The notes: generated by a model not told the origin, from the sequence alone. DNA of 64,000 bases from an uncultured Polaromonas sp. (GCA_937863225.1 CALMEI010000040.1:186001-250000); one strand, 5' to 3'. Shown: positions 53,441 to 62,323, counted from the first letter of the stretch. Translations and numbers: made by a program.

Positions 53441-53644
53441 ATGAACATATTTCGCCGACCCCACTATGAATCTGACGCTACGCAATTCATTGAAAAACTC
53501 AAACATGACAAACCTCAGCTCGAATCTGAGCAACGCCAAGGACGCTCTTTGTTGTGGGAACCACATTTTGACCGCGACTTGCAAGCCGAATTTGCAGCAG
53601 CAAAGGTGAAGCAAGGGCCTTACGTTTACCAAACCAAGCACTGA
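53441..53644 (+). CDS. DUF3460 family protein
   Basis: A 67-residue protein (MNIFRRPHYESDATQFIEKL) with the ATQFI, QRQGRSLLW and GPYVYQTKH blocks of DUF3460, a small family typical of Burkholderiales and usually encoded just before scpA. Function is unknown. It lies 41 bases before scpA on the same strand. Confidence 0.88.
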   Translation: MNIFRRPHYESDATQFIEKLKHDKPQLESEQRQGRSLLWEPHFDRDLQAEFAAAKVKQGPYVYQTKH

Positions 53645-53685
53645 GGCGTGACTGACCGTTCACAGTAGCCCAACGCATCCCCAGT

Positions 53686-54552
53686 ATGAGTTCTTCAGAA
53701 GTTTTCAGCGACGCACCCGATACATTGCCGCCCCTGCCTACCGACCAAATGGCCATGCCATTGGTGGTGGACCAAGTGGCATTGGCTCGTTTGTATGGCG
53801 AACCGCTGTTTAACTTGCCCAAAGACTTGTACATACCGCCAGATGCCCTTGAAGTATTTTTAGAGGCTTTCGAAGGCCCTTTGGACTTGTTGTTGTATTT
53901 AATCCGCAAACAAAACTTCAACATTTTAGATATACCGATGGCGCCACTGACGCGCCAATACTTGAGCTACGTTGACGAAATTAAACGCAGCAATTTAGAA
54001 CTGGCGGCAGAATATTTGCTGATGGCCGCCATGCTGATTGAAATCAAATCACGCATGTTATTGCCGCCTAAGCGTACGGTTGATGGCGCTGAACCCGAAG
54101 ACCCGCGTGCTGAATTGGTCCGCCGTTTGATGGAATACGAGCAAATGAAATTGGCCGCCATCAAAATCAACAACTTGCCACACATGGGACGCGATGTCTT
54201 GCGGGCGCAAATTTACATCGAACAATCACTCAAACCCCGCTTCCCCGATGTGCATTTGGTCGATTTGCAATCCGCTTGGCAGGATATTTTGAAACGTGCC
54301 AAACTGGTGCAACACCACCACATCAGCAAAGAAGAGTTGTCGGTGCGCGAATACATGAGCATTGTTTTGCGCCACTTGCAGGGTAAAAAATTTGTTGAAT
54401 TTGAAAAACTGTTTGACCCCAGCAAAGGCGTACCGGTTTTGATTGTGACCTTTATCGCCATGCTGGAACTGGCCAAAGAAACCCTGATCGACATCACCCA
54501 AGCTGAAGCATTTGCACCGATTTATGTGCGCTTGGCCTACACACCCACTTGA
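53686..54552 (+). CDS. scpA: segregation and condensation protein A
   Basis: The kleisin subunit of the Smc-ScpAB condensin, 288 residues. An N-terminal extension of about 50 residues precedes the kleisin block FLEAFEGPLDLLLYLIRKQNFNILDIP and AEYLLMAAMLIEIKSRMLLP. The winged-helix C-terminus is VTFIAMLELAKETLIDITQ. scpB is not in the window. Confidence 0.95.
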   Translation: MSSSEVFSDAPDTLPPLPTDQMAMPLVVDQVALARLYGEPLFNLPKDLYIPPDALEVFLEAFEGPLDLLLYLIRKQNFNILDIPMAPLTRQYLSYVDEIKRSNLELAAEYLLMAAMLIEIKSRMLLPPKRTVDGAEPEDPRAELVRRLMEYEQMKLAAIKINNLPHMGRDVLRAQIYIEQSLKPRFPDVHLVDLQSAWQDILKRAKLVQHHHISKEELSVREYMSIVLRHLQGKKFVEFEKLFDPSKGVPVLIVTFIAMLELAKETLIDITQAEAFAPIYVRLAYTPT

Positions 54553-54573
54553 GCCAGGCTCTAAGGAGTTGCA

Positions 54574-54960
54574 ATGACATTGAACTCATCTCAATTTTTC
54601 AGCCGCCATCTTATCTCTGCCATGGTTGCCCTTGCCATCAGCATGGTTCTGTCGACGACAGTCAGTGCCATGAGTTTGCGAGAACTGCGTCAATTGGAGC
54701 GATCCAATGCCAAGCAAGGTCAATGGTATGTGCAATACTATTTAATTGGCGTTTTAGAAGGCTTGCAAGAAGCCAATGCGGCAACCGTGCGCAAAGGTGG
54801 CGCAGCCATGTTTTGCCAAAATAACATCAGCTTAGACACCACCCAAGCCAAAGCCATGTTCGACGCCGAACGCAAATTGAATGCAGATTTGTATGAAGCC
54901 GACATGCCAGTTCAACTCGTGATGCTCAATGCCTTGGCTTCACTACACCCCTGCAAATAG
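54574..54960 (+). CDS. small periplasmic protein with Rap1a/Tai-like features
   Basis: A 128-residue protein with a Sec signal peptide cleaved about residue 32 (TTVSA). The mature part has a YYLIGVLEG segment, Cys81 in FCQ and a C-terminal PC (Cys127), a two-cysteine layout like the Rap1a/Tai immunity-protein domain and similar small periplasmic proteins. The resemblance is by pattern only and no effector gene is adjacent, so I do not claim immunity function. AAGGAG precedes the ATG. It lies 21 bases after scpA. Confidence 0.68.
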   Translation: MTLNSSQFFSRHLISAMVALAISMVLSTTVSAMSLRELRQLERSNAKQGQWYVQYYLIGVLEGLQEANAATVRKGGAAMFCQNNISLDTTQAKAMFDAERKLNADLYEADMPVQLVMLNALASLHPCK

Positions 54961-54965
54961 TGTCT

Positions 54966-55035
54966 TATGCTATATATTTAATAGCACTACAGGCAATAAA
55001 TACGCAGGATACAGGCCAAAAAACCATATAAAATA
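54966..55035 (+). repeat. dispersed hairpin repeat, copy 5 (before hisC)
   Basis: ATGCTATATATTTAATAGCA carries the hairpin arms, followed by AGGCAATAAATACGC, then ACAGGCC and an AT-rich tail ending six bases before the hisC start. Plus orientation. Confidence 0.82.
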
Positions 55036-55040
55036 TTGAA

Positions 55041-56141
55041 ATGACAGAACACCTAGCGCAATTGATCCAAACCCGCATTCGCCAAGACATCGTTTCCATG
55101 CATGCTTACGCGATTCAAGATTCCAAAGGCATGATCAAACTCGATGCGATGGAAAATCCACATCGCTTGCCTGCCGATTTGCAACACAAACTCGGCGAGC
55201 GTTTGGGCCAACTGGCGTTGAACCGCTACCCTGATGGGCGTGTGAACGATTTGAGATCTGCATTGGCCAACTATGCCGGCATGCCTGCAGGCTACGACAT
55301 CATGTTGGGCAATGGGTCGGATGAACTGATATCGCTGCTGGCTTTGGCTTGTGATGTACCAGGCGCCACCATTCTTGCTCCGCTACCCGGATTTGTGATG
55401 TACGCCATGAGTGCGCAATTACAAGGCTTAAAGTTTGTCGGCGTCGATTTAACCGCGGATTTTGAGTTAGACCTGCCCGCGATGTTAAGTGGCATTGCGC
55501 TGCATAAGCCAGCCATCACCTACTTGGCTTACCCGAATAACCCCAGTGCCAATTTGTGGGATGAGGGTGCGATGGCACAAATTATCGCGGCGGCGGGTGC
55601 CATCGGTGGGTTGGTGGTGCTGGATGAGGCGTATCAACCTTTTTCCAGCAAAACCTATTTGGACTCCATTCGCGCCCAGCCTGAATCGCACCAACACGTT
55701 TTGTTGATGCGCACTTTAAGCAAGTTTGGTTTGGCCGGCGTGCGCATGGGTTATATGTTGGGACCCAAGGCTTTGATTGCAGAAATCGACAAAGTGCGCC
55801 CACCCTACAACATCAGCGTGCTGAATTATGAATGTGCACTCTTTGCACTGGAACATACCGACGTGTTTGCAGCGCAAGCCAAAGAATTGGTTGCACAGCG
55901 TGCACTGCTTTTTGCAGCGTTTGCCAAGATGCCACAAGTCAAAGCCTTTAAAAGCGAGGCCAACATGATATTGCTGCGTGTGCCCGATGCACAAAAAACA
56001 TTTGAAGGACTCAAAACGCAGGGTGTGCTGGTGAAAAACATTTCCAAAATGCACCCCTTGCTACACAACTGCGTGCGCTTAACGGTGGGCACCACCGAAG
56101 AAAACGCAAGCATGTTGGAAGCGCTGAAACACAGTTTGTAA
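55041..56141 (+). CDS. hisC: histidinol-phosphate aminotransferase
   Basis: PLP enzyme converting imidazole-acetol phosphate to histidinol phosphate, 366 residues. The PLP lysine is Lys228 in RTLSKFGLAGVRMGY. YPNNPSANLW, LDEAYQPF and the N-terminal DAMENPHRLP are typical of HisC. It opens the histidine run here. hisG and hisD, which commonly precede hisC in Burkholderiales, are absent; scpA and a small periplasmic protein lie upstream. Confidence 0.95.
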   Translation: MTEHLAQLIQTRIRQDIVSMHAYAIQDSKGMIKLDAMENPHRLPADLQHKLGERLGQLALNRYPDGRVNDLRSALANYAGMPAGYDIMLGNGSDELISLLALACDVPGATILAPLPGFVMYAMSAQLQGLKFVGVDLTADFELDLPAMLSGIALHKPAITYLAYPNNPSANLWDEGAMAQIIAAAGAIGGLVVLDEAYQPFSSKTYLDSIRAQPESHQHVLLMRTLSKFGLAGVRMGYMLGPKALIAEIDKVRPPYNISVLNYECALFALEHTDVFAAQAKELVAQRALLFAAFAKMPQVKAFKSEANMILLRVPDAQKTFEGLKTQGVLVKNISKMHPLLHNCVRLTVGTTEENASMLEALKHSL

Positions 56142-56152
56142 TTTCAGCCTGA

Positions 56153-57169
56153 ATGTCTGACACGAGCGAAGCTTCCAATCACGCACACGAGCAACTAGCC
56201 ACGCCTGCTTTCCGTGCCTTGCGCATCACTGCACCGAATTTAGATGCTGAACACGCGTTGTACAACGCACTCTTGGATGAGTTGGATGCTGCCACACACG
56301 CGTTGGAATCGTTGAAGATTTTGCAAGAAACGCATGGCACACAGCGCGCTAGAAAATTGCGCCCGCTTGAACAACAGGCGCGACAGCTGTATGCCCAAAT
56401 TGTTGAACAGTTGGAACAGCGCTTGCTCAATCCCATTGGCTTGTCTAAAAAGCATTTGACCGATATTGAAACCGTAGTCCACACCTTTTCCAAAGTTCTG
56501 CGTTCACCCAACAATCCAACGCCAACACCAACGACATTGACGCAACAGGTTGAAACCGCAGGGGCAGAAGAAGCAGAACAACAGAACTTTGATAAAACGG
56601 CAGAGCGTGAAGCCGCCAAACAAGCGCATCAGGCCAAGCGACTACAAAGCAAAAGCAAAGCCAAAACCGAGGCTAAACCTGCACCTGACCTGATGCGCAC
56701 AATGTACCGCAAACTGGCAAGCGCTTTGCACCCTGATCGCGCCAGTGACGAGGCAGAGCGTGTTCGCAAAACTGCTTTGATGGGACAGGTCAATGCGGCC
56801 CATGATGCCAAAGATTTACTGTCACTCTTGCATTTGCAATTACAGACACAATTGCAAGCACAACCCTCAGAAACGCCAGCCAAGACAACCCATTTTGGCG
56901 ACATGCATAAAAACCAACTCAAGCAATTGAATCAGCAAATGCAAGCTCAGATCAAAGCTTTGCAACATGAATGGCAAGTCACCCAAACTCACATGCAAAC
57001 TGAATGGGATTTGCCTTACGGCAAAATATCAGACAAAACCTTGCAAATGGCGCTGAGAAAAGAAGTGCAAGAATTAACAAGCCACATTGCACACCTGCAA
57101 AGCGATGTTTTGTGGCTGGCGGATGATGCTTTTTTAAAAAATTGGCTCACCCAATGGGGTACAGAGTAA
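56153..57169 (+). CDS. J-domain-like protein inserted in the his operon
   Basis: A 338-residue, mostly helical, Gln/Ala-rich protein. Residues about 180-225 look like helices II and III of a J domain, with HPD at 193-195 in [14 protein letters not shown], the motif that stimulates Hsp70 ATPase. The zinc-finger and G/F regions of DnaJ are absent. Long helical stretches on both sides (about 38-115 and 250-330) suggest coiled coils. It lies 11 bases after hisC and 28 before hisB. No histidine-pathway role is known to me. Confidence 0.8.
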   Translation: MSDTSEASNHAHEQLATPAFRALRITAPNLDAEHALYNALLDELDAATHALESLKILQETHGTQRARKLRPLEQQARQLYAQIVEQLEQRLLNPIGLSKKHLTDIETVVHTFSKVLRSPNNPTPTPTTLTQQVETAGAEEAEQQNFDKTAEREAAKQAHQAKRLQSKSKAKTEAKPAPDLMRTMYRKLASALHPDRASDEAERVRKTALMGQVNAAHDAKDLLSLLHLQLQTQLQAQPSETPAKTTHFGDMHKNQLKQLNQQMQAQIKALQHEWQVTQTHMQTEWDLPYGKISDKTLQMALRKEVQELTSHIAHLQSDVLWLADDAFLKNWLTQWGTE

Positions 57170-57197
57170 GGCAGTTTGTTCGATTAAAATCAAGCTT

Positions 57198-57794
57198 ATG
57201 AACACAAACCGCACGGCCGAAATCACCCGTAACACCAACGAGACGCAAATCACCGTCCACGTCAATTTGGACGGTACTGGGGTTGCGAAGCTGAATACAG
57301 GCATTGGTTTTTTTGACCATATGTTGGATCAAATTGCACGCCACGGTTTGATTGATTTGCAAATTCAAGCCGTCGGTGATTTGCACATTGATGGCCACCA
57401 CACGGTTGAAGATGTGGGCATTGCTTTAGGGCAAGCCGTGCACAAAGCGGTGGGCGACAAAAAAGGGATTCGCCGCTATGGCCATGCCTACGTACCGCTG
57501 GACGAGGCTTTGAGCCGCGTGGTGGTGGATTTTTCAGGTCGCCCTGGCTTGGAAATGCACGTGCCTTTTAAAAGCGGCATGATTGGCGCATTTGACAGCC
57601 AACTGGCTTTTGAATTTTTCCAAGGTTTTGTGAACCACGCTTTTGTGACCTTGCACATTGACAACTTGCGCGGCGAAAACGCCCACCACCAGGCTGAAAC
57701 TGTGTTCAAAGCCTTCGCTCGTGCACTGCGCATGGCCTTGGAACTAGACCCGCGCAGTGCTGGCGTAATCCCTTCAACCAAGGGCACTTTATAA
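57198..57794 (+). CDS. hisB: imidazoleglycerol-phosphate dehydratase
   Basis: Monofunctional HisB of 198 residues, lacking the histidinol-phosphatase domain of the enteric fusion. Metal-binding motifs are [15 protein letters not shown] and the mirrored [22 protein letters not shown] segment, with the N-terminal [19 protein letters not shown] 57198; no ribosome binding site stands out. Confidence 0.97.
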   Translation: MNTNRTAEITRNTNETQITVHVNLDGTGVAKLNTGIGFFDHMLDQIARHGLIDLQIQAVGDLHIDGHHTVEDVGIALGQAVHKAVGDKKGIRRYGHAYVPLDEALSRVVVDFSGRPGLEMHVPFKSGMIGAFDSQLAFEFFQGFVNHAFVTLHIDNLRGENAHHQAETVFKAFARALRMALELDPRSAGVIPSTKGTL

Positions 57795-57860
57795 GCAAAA
57801 TATGGTTGTATGCGGCGTATTTATTGCCTACACTGCTATTAAATGTATAGCAAAAATACC
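57795..57860 (-). repeat. dispersed hairpin repeat, copy 6 (hisB-hisH gap)
   Basis: Minus orientation. The core GGCAATAAATACGCC is read on the minus strand (about 57812-57830) with the hairpin arms TGCTAT/ATAGCA near 57834-57852. It starts right after the hisB stop and ends a few bases before hisH. Confidence 0.82.
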
Positions 57861-57868
57861 TTTCTTTC

Positions 57869-58543
57869 ATGACTAACAAAACAGTCGCTGTGGTTGATTA
57901 CGGCATGGGCAATTTGCGTTCGGTGACGCAAGCGGTGCATGCGGTTGCCAGTGGTGCGGGTGTGGATGTGGTGTGGGCCAAAACCCCCCAAGAGGTGATG
58001 GCTGCTGAACGCGTGGTGCTGCCTGGTCAAGGCGGTATGCGCGACTGTATGCGTGAATTGCATGACTCTGGCATGTACAGCGCGGTCATGCACGCCGCCA
58101 AGCACAAGCCATTGATGGGTGTTTGTGTGGGTATGCAAATGCTGTTAGACCATAGCGCAGAACTGGATACGCCCTGCTTAGGGTTGATACATGGTGAAGT
58201 GGTCAAATTTGACATGGCAGGCCAAACTGCCCCTGATGGCAGCCGCTACAAAGTACCGCAAATGGGTTGGAACCAAGTGGCTATCACTGACCATGCGGCT
58301 CAGTACCCACACCAACGTCACCCCGTGTGGGGCGATGTTCCTAACAACAGCTATTTCTACTTCGTCCATAGCTATTACGCGCGACCGTCAGAAATTCGCC
58401 ACAGTGTGGGTGAAACTGAGTATGGAAAACGCTTTACATCGGCCATTGCGCGAGATAATATTTTTGCAACCCAATTTCACCCTGAAAAAAGCGCAACACA
58501 AGGATTGGCCCTTTACCGAAATTTTCTACATTGGAACCCCTGA
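57869..58543 (+). CDS. hisH: imidazole glycerol phosphate synthase, glutaminase subunit
   Basis: Class I glutamine amidotransferase subunit of 224 residues that feeds ammonia to HisF. The triad Cys86 (GVCVGMQML), His204 and Glu206 (FHPEKS) is intact, and PQMGWNQV is the usual HisH motif. Together HisH and HisF make IGP and release AICAR, the substrate of PurH encoded at 25875. It is separated from hisA by 131 bases of pyrimidine-rich sequence. Confidence 0.96.
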   Translation: MTNKTVAVVDYGMGNLRSVTQAVHAVASGAGVDVVWAKTPQEVMAAERVVLPGQGGMRDCMRELHDSGMYSAVMHAAKHKPLMGVCVGMQMLLDHSAELDTPCLGLIHGEVVKFDMAGQTAPDGSRYKVPQMGWNQVAITDHAAQYPHQRHPVWGDVPNNSYFYFVHSYYARPSEIRHSVGETEYGKRFTSAIARDNIFATQFHPEKSATQGLALYRNFLHWNP

Positions 58544-58674
58544 GTTCATACACAAGGTAGCGTTGTCGCATTCACAGCATTCATCACTTTGCTCACATCA
58601 TTTTGATTTCCTGAAATTTTCTTTTCTGTTTTCTTTTCTCATCAACCTCCAACTCATCATCATTTTTTTGCATC
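58544..58674 (+). promoter_or_regulatory. pyrimidine-rich hisH-hisA gap with purH-like leader motif
   Basis: The gap is mostly T and C and has no Shine-Dalgarno before hisA. It contains TTCTCATCAACCTCCAA (58636-58652), which differs at one base from a segment just before purH (25851-25867). No gene or hairpin is evident here. Confidence 0.45.
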
Positions 58675-59415
58675 ATGTTGCTCATACCTGCGATTGATTT
58701 AAAAGACGGTCACTGCGTTCGCCTCAAGCAAGGCGATATGGACCAATCCACCACTTTTGGCGAAGACCCCACCGTCATGGCACGCAGTTGGGTAGACAAA
58801 GGCGCACGGCGCTTGCATTTGGTTGATTTGAATGGCGCATTTGCAGGCAAACCGAAAAACGAAATGGCGATTCGCAAGATTTTGAAAGAAGTGGGTAGCG
58901 AGGTGGACGTGCAACTGGGTGGCGGTATTCGCGACTTGGACACAATTGAACGTTACTTGGATGCCGGCCTGCGTTACGTCATCATCGGAACGGCAGCGGT
59001 CAAAAATCCCGGCTTCTTACAAGATGCCTGCACCGCTTTTGGCGGCCACATCATCGTCGGCCTAGATGCCAAAGACGGTAAAGTCGCCACCGATGGCTGG
59101 AGCAAGCTATCGGGTCACGACGTGATTGACCTGTCCAAAAAATTTCAAGACTACGGCGTCGAATCCATCATCTACACGGACATTGGCCGCGATGGCATGC
59201 TGACCGGCATCAACATTGAAGCCACAGTGCGCTTGGCGCAAGCACTCACAATTCCGGTGATTGCATCGGGCGGTTTATCGAACATGGCCGACATTGAGGC
59301 TTTGTGCAACGTTGAGGATGAAGGCGTTGAAGGCGTGATTTGTGGTCGATCCATCTACAGTGGCGATTTGGACTTTGAAGCCGCTCAAGCTCGTGCTGAT
59401 GAGTTGAACGGATGA
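58675..59415 (+). CDS. hisA: ProFAR isomerase
   Basis: Beta/alpha-barrel isomerase of 246 residues in histidine synthesis. Catalytic Asp8 (IPAIDLKDG) and Asp131 (VGLDAKDG) are present, with the phosphate-binding loops LGGGIRD and ASGGLSNM. It starts [20 protein letters not shown], the usual N-terminus, so the pyrimidine-rich leader without a ribosome binding site is genuine. Confidence 0.97.
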   Translation: MLLIPAIDLKDGHCVRLKQGDMDQSTTFGEDPTVMARSWVDKGARRLHLVDLNGAFAGKPKNEMAIRKILKEVGSEVDVQLGGGIRDLDTIERYLDAGLRYVIIGTAAVKNPGFLQDACTAFGGHIIVGLDAKDGKVATDGWSKLSGHDVIDLSKKFQDYGVESIIYTDIGRDGMLTGINIEATVRLAQALTIPVIASGGLSNMADIEALCNVEDEGVEGVICGRSIYSGDLDFEAAQARADELNG

Positions 59416-59436
59416 CTTTTTTAAAGCAAGGATTAT

Positions 59437-59518
59437 TTTGCCGCTGGGCCGCCCCAAGGCAAAATGCGTCCCCCTTGGGGGGGCAAGGAGCCACACGCAG
59501 TGGGCGACTGTGGGGGCT
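59437..59518. repeat. GC-rich intergenic repeat (C-run/G-run type), copy B
   Basis: The hisA-hisF gap holds GCCGCTGGGCCGCCCCAAGG, then the palindrome CCCCCTTGGGGGGG, and ends GTGGGGGC. On the opposite strand this follows the same order as the element between ugpA and ugpE (2989-3092). It fills the region where a hisF leader would be. Confidence 0.75.
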
Positions 59519-59521
59519 TAC

Positions 59522-60319
59522 ATGTTAGCTAAAAGAATCATCCCGTGCTTAGACGTGACTGGCGGTCGCGTTGTCAAAGGCGTTAACTTTCTTGAACTGC
59601 GCGATGCGGGCGACCCGGTTGAAATCGCAGCCCGCTACAACGAGCAAGGCGCTGATGAACTGACGTTTTTAGACATCACTGCCACCAGTGATGCAAGGGA
59701 CATGATTTTGCACATCATCGAAGCCGTCGCTTCACAGGTATTTATTCCGCTGACCGTAGGGGGCGGCGTGCGCACGGTGGACGATGTACGGCGTTTGTTG
59801 AATGCAGGTGCTGACAAAACCAGTTTCAATTCTGCCGCCATAGCCAATCCGCAGGTCATTAACGATGCCTCGGCCAAATATGGTTCTCAATGCATTGTGG
59901 TGGCCATAGACGCTAAACGCCGTTCTGCCGAAGATGCCAAACGAATCGTCAACGGTATGGCTATTGGCGCGGGCTGGGATGTATACAGCCATGGCGGTCG
60001 TCAAAACACCGGATTGGATGCCGTTACGTGGGCGAAAGAAATGGCCCAACGCGGTGCGGGTGAGATATTGCTCACCAGTATGGACAAAGATGGCACCAAA
60101 TCTGGCTTCGACTTAGAGCTGACCCGAACAGTGAGCGATGCCATCAGCATTCCCGTCATCGCCTCGGGTGGTGTGGGTAATTTAGACGATTTGGCCAATG
60201 GCATCACGCTGGGCGGCGCCGATGCCGTGCTGGCTGCCAGTATTTTCCACTATGGTGAGTACACAGTCATTCAAGCTAAGCAGCGCATGGCAGAACGCGG
60301 TATTCCAGTAAGGCTATAG
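59522..60319 (+). CDS. hisF: imidazole glycerol phosphate synthase, cyclase subunit
   Basis: Beta/alpha-barrel cyclase of 265 residues from ATG 59522 ([20 protein letters not shown]). Catalytic Asp11 and Asp130 (VVAIDAKR) are intact, as are the phosphate loops VGGGVRT and ASGGVGN. A longer in-frame start at 59438 would translate the GC-rich repeat and is rejected. It is followed by a hairpin and an acyltransferase gene instead of hisI. Confidence 0.97.
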   Translation: MLAKRIIPCLDVTGGRVVKGVNFLELRDAGDPVEIAARYNEQGADELTFLDITATSDARDMILHIIEAVASQVFIPLTVGGGVRTVDDVRRLLNAGADKTSFNSAAIANPQVINDASAKYGSQCIVVAIDAKRRSAEDAKRIVNGMAIGAGWDVYSHGGRQNTGLDAVTWAKEMAQRGAGEILLTSMDKDGTKSGFDLELTRTVSDAISIPVIASGGVGNLDDLANGITLGGADAVLAASIFHYGEYTVIQAKQRMAERGIPVRL

Positions 60320-60341
60320 GAGAATTGTTTTGTACCGCCTG

Positions 60342-60362
60342 AATACCAACTTACTTGGTATT
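60342..60362 (+). terminator. hairpin after hisF (possible attenuator)
   Basis: AATACCAA (60342-60349), a 5-base loop and TTGGTATT (60355-60362) form a perfect 8-bp stem. It is AT-rich and lacks a T run, so termination is uncertain. It lies in the 78-base gap between hisF and the inserted acyltransferase gene. Confidence 0.4.
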
Positions 60363-60397
60363 ACTACCTTGCGAACAACGTACCTGCATTTTTAACG

Positions 60398-62323
60398 ATG
60401 TCCCTCTCCCACCCCAGCTACCGCCCCGACATAGACGGCCTGCGAGCGATTGCGGTTTTATTGGTCGTGGTGCACCATGCCTTTCCCAAGCTCTTGCCCA
60501 GCGGTTTTATTGGGGTGGATTTGTTTTTTGTGATATCGGGTTTCCTCATCACCACCATCATCTTTCAAAATCTGGAACGCGGCAGCTTCAGTTTCCTTGA
60601 TTTTTATACCCGCCGCATCAAACGCATCTTCCCTGCTTTGGCGCTGGTTTTGATAGCATGCTTGGTTTATGGCTGGTTCTCACTGTTGCCTGCCGATTAC
60701 AAACTCTTGGGCAAACACACGGTAGCGGGGGCGGCCTTTGTTTCAAATTTTGCCTTTTGGAACGAATCGGGCTACTTCAATGGCGACTCTAAACTCAAAC
60801 CACTCTTGCACCTGTGGTCGCTGGGGATTGAAGAGCAGTACTACATTGTTTGGCCTTTGCTGGCTTGGTTGGCGTGGAAGAAGCAAGTTAATTTGCTTAA
60901 AGTTTGTTTGACTCTTCTCTTGCTGTCATTGCTGGCCAATATCGTCACAGTGAAGTACAACGCTGTTGCTGCCTTTTTCTCGCCAGCAACCCGGTTTTGG
61001 GAGTTGCTGGTGGGCTCGGTGTTGGCGTATGTTGCTTTACACCGTGCGGCAAGCCCACAAAGTGATAAACATGGCCTTCGCAACAATCAAGCGGCTTGGG
61101 TGGGTGGGTTGTTGTTGTTGATAGGCCTGGTGTTCATCAAGCCGGAGCGACGTTTCCCGGGCTTTTGGGCATTGTTACCAACCTTGGCGGCTTACCTCAT
61201 CATTTATGCGGGTCCACATGCTTGGCTGAATCGCGCCGTCTTGTCCAATAAGTTGCTGGTGTGGTTTGGCTTGATCAGTTTTCCGCTTTACCTTTGGCAT
61301 TGGCCTTTGTTGGTGGCCGCCGATCGAAGCTCGGTGGAACCTGTCAGTACCGAACTTCTCATCACCATCATTGTCATCAGCATCGTCTTGGCATGGACGA
61401 CATACAGGTTGATCGAGCGTCCCATCCGTTTTGGCAAACACAAAGGAAATAGCACTGCGATTTGGCTCGTCCTCATTACGCTCACTACTGGATATTTGGG
61501 ATTCAATATTTACCAGCGTGATGGACTCAGCTTCAGAATTCCTCAATCACTGCAAAAGATTGCTGATTTTTCTAACGATTACGATGTGGACTCAAATTTT
61601 GAATGTTTGATTCACGCCAGTAGCCCAAACGAACAAAATCCCAGCCATTGCTATCGAAATGCCGCAAATAAAAAATCAATCTTGATTTGGGGCGATTCCT
61701 ATGCTTGGGCCATGTTTGCTGGCATCAACAAAATTGCTGCTAATGACGCCAATGTTTACTTGATGGCAAAATCAAGTTGTCCGCCAATTTTGGATCTTGA
61801 TGCCAAAAAACCCAGCGACTGCAGCCAGCAAAACCACCGAGTTTTCAATGCAATTCAATCGGAGAAATATGATCAGGTCATCATGGTGGCGAGATGGGAT
61901 CATTGGAATTACCAATCAGATCAATATTTGACCAATATTGAAAGAACGATCGATCACCTGCATCACGCGGGCATCAAACAGATTTATATCGTTGGACCAC
62001 CGCCAGAATGGCATCCAGGATTGCAAGTGGTCTTGATCAAGAATGCCATGCGTGACAAATTAGGGCATAAACTGGCGGACAGGCTGACAGAAGGTGTGAC
62101 CACCAGCCCATTGTTGGATCAACAATTGCTGCAACTGGCGAATAAGAAAAAGGTGCAATACATTTCCTTGCTAAAGATATTGTGCAATGAGGAAGGTTGT
62201 CTCACCAAAGTGGGTGATCAACCTGAAGATTTAATGGGCTACGATGATGGTCACCTTTCGAGAAAAGGTGGTGCTTTCGTCGCACAGCAATTCCCAATCG
62301 AGTTTTTTAAAAGTCAGCCTTGA
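60398..62323 (+). CDS. AT3-SGNH O-acyltransferase (OafA type), paralogue C, inside his operon
   Basis: A 641-residue protein with the same membrane acyltransferase module as paralogue B (codons 5-306 identical to codons 3-304 there). A different remainder follows: the last membrane segments, then a periplasmic SGNH domain with GDSY at residues 432-435 and a DDGHLS Asp-His block near the C-terminus. The likely role is O-acylation of a surface glycan, perhaps with another acyl donor or acceptor site. It separates hisF from hisI on the same strand, and hisI begins 36 bases after its stop. Confidence 0.9.
   Translation: MSLSHPSYRPDIDGLRAIAVLLVVVHHAFPKLLPSGFIGVDLFFVISGFLITTIIFQNLERGSFSFLDFYTRRIKRIFPALALVLIACLVYGWFSLLPADYKLLGKHTVAGAAFVSNFAFWNESGYFNGDSKLKPLLHLWSLGIEEQYYIVWPLLAWLAWKKQVNLLKVCLTLLLLSLLANIVTVKYNAVAAFFSPATRFWELLVGSVLAYVALHRAASPQSDKHGLRNNQAAWVGGLLLLIGLVFIKPERRFPGFWALLPTLAAYLIIYAGPHAWLNRAVLSNKLLVWFGLISFPLYLWHWPLLVAADRSSVEPVSTELLITIIVISIVLAWTTYRLIERPIRFGKHKGNSTAIWLVLITLTTGYLGFNIYQRDGLSFRIPQSLQKIADFSNDYDVDSNFECLIHASSPNEQNPSHCYRNAANKKSILIWGDSYAWAMFAGINKIAANDANVYLMAKSSCPPILDLDAKKPSDCSQQNHRVFNAIQSEKYDQVIMVARWDHWNYQSDQYLTNIERTIDHLHHAGIKQIYIVGPPPEWHPGLQVVLIKNAMRDKLGHKLADRLTEGVTTSPLLDQQLLQLANKKKVQYISLLKILCNEEGCLTKVGDQPEDLMGYDDGHLSRKGGAFVAQQFPIEFFKSQP
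60410..61315 (+). repeat. 906-base duplicated block, copy 2
   Basis: Second copy of the block at 44252-45157, same orientation, no difference seen. The divergence beyond 61315 is immediate: the next codons read AADRSS here and FAKLSA in the other gene, although both proteins stay homologous (SIVLAW, IERPIRFG). Confidence 0.92.

Noticed and set aside
59438..59521. N-terminal extension of hisF
   Set aside because: It would translate the GC-rich intergenic repeat; HisF proteins begin at [11 protein letters not shown].
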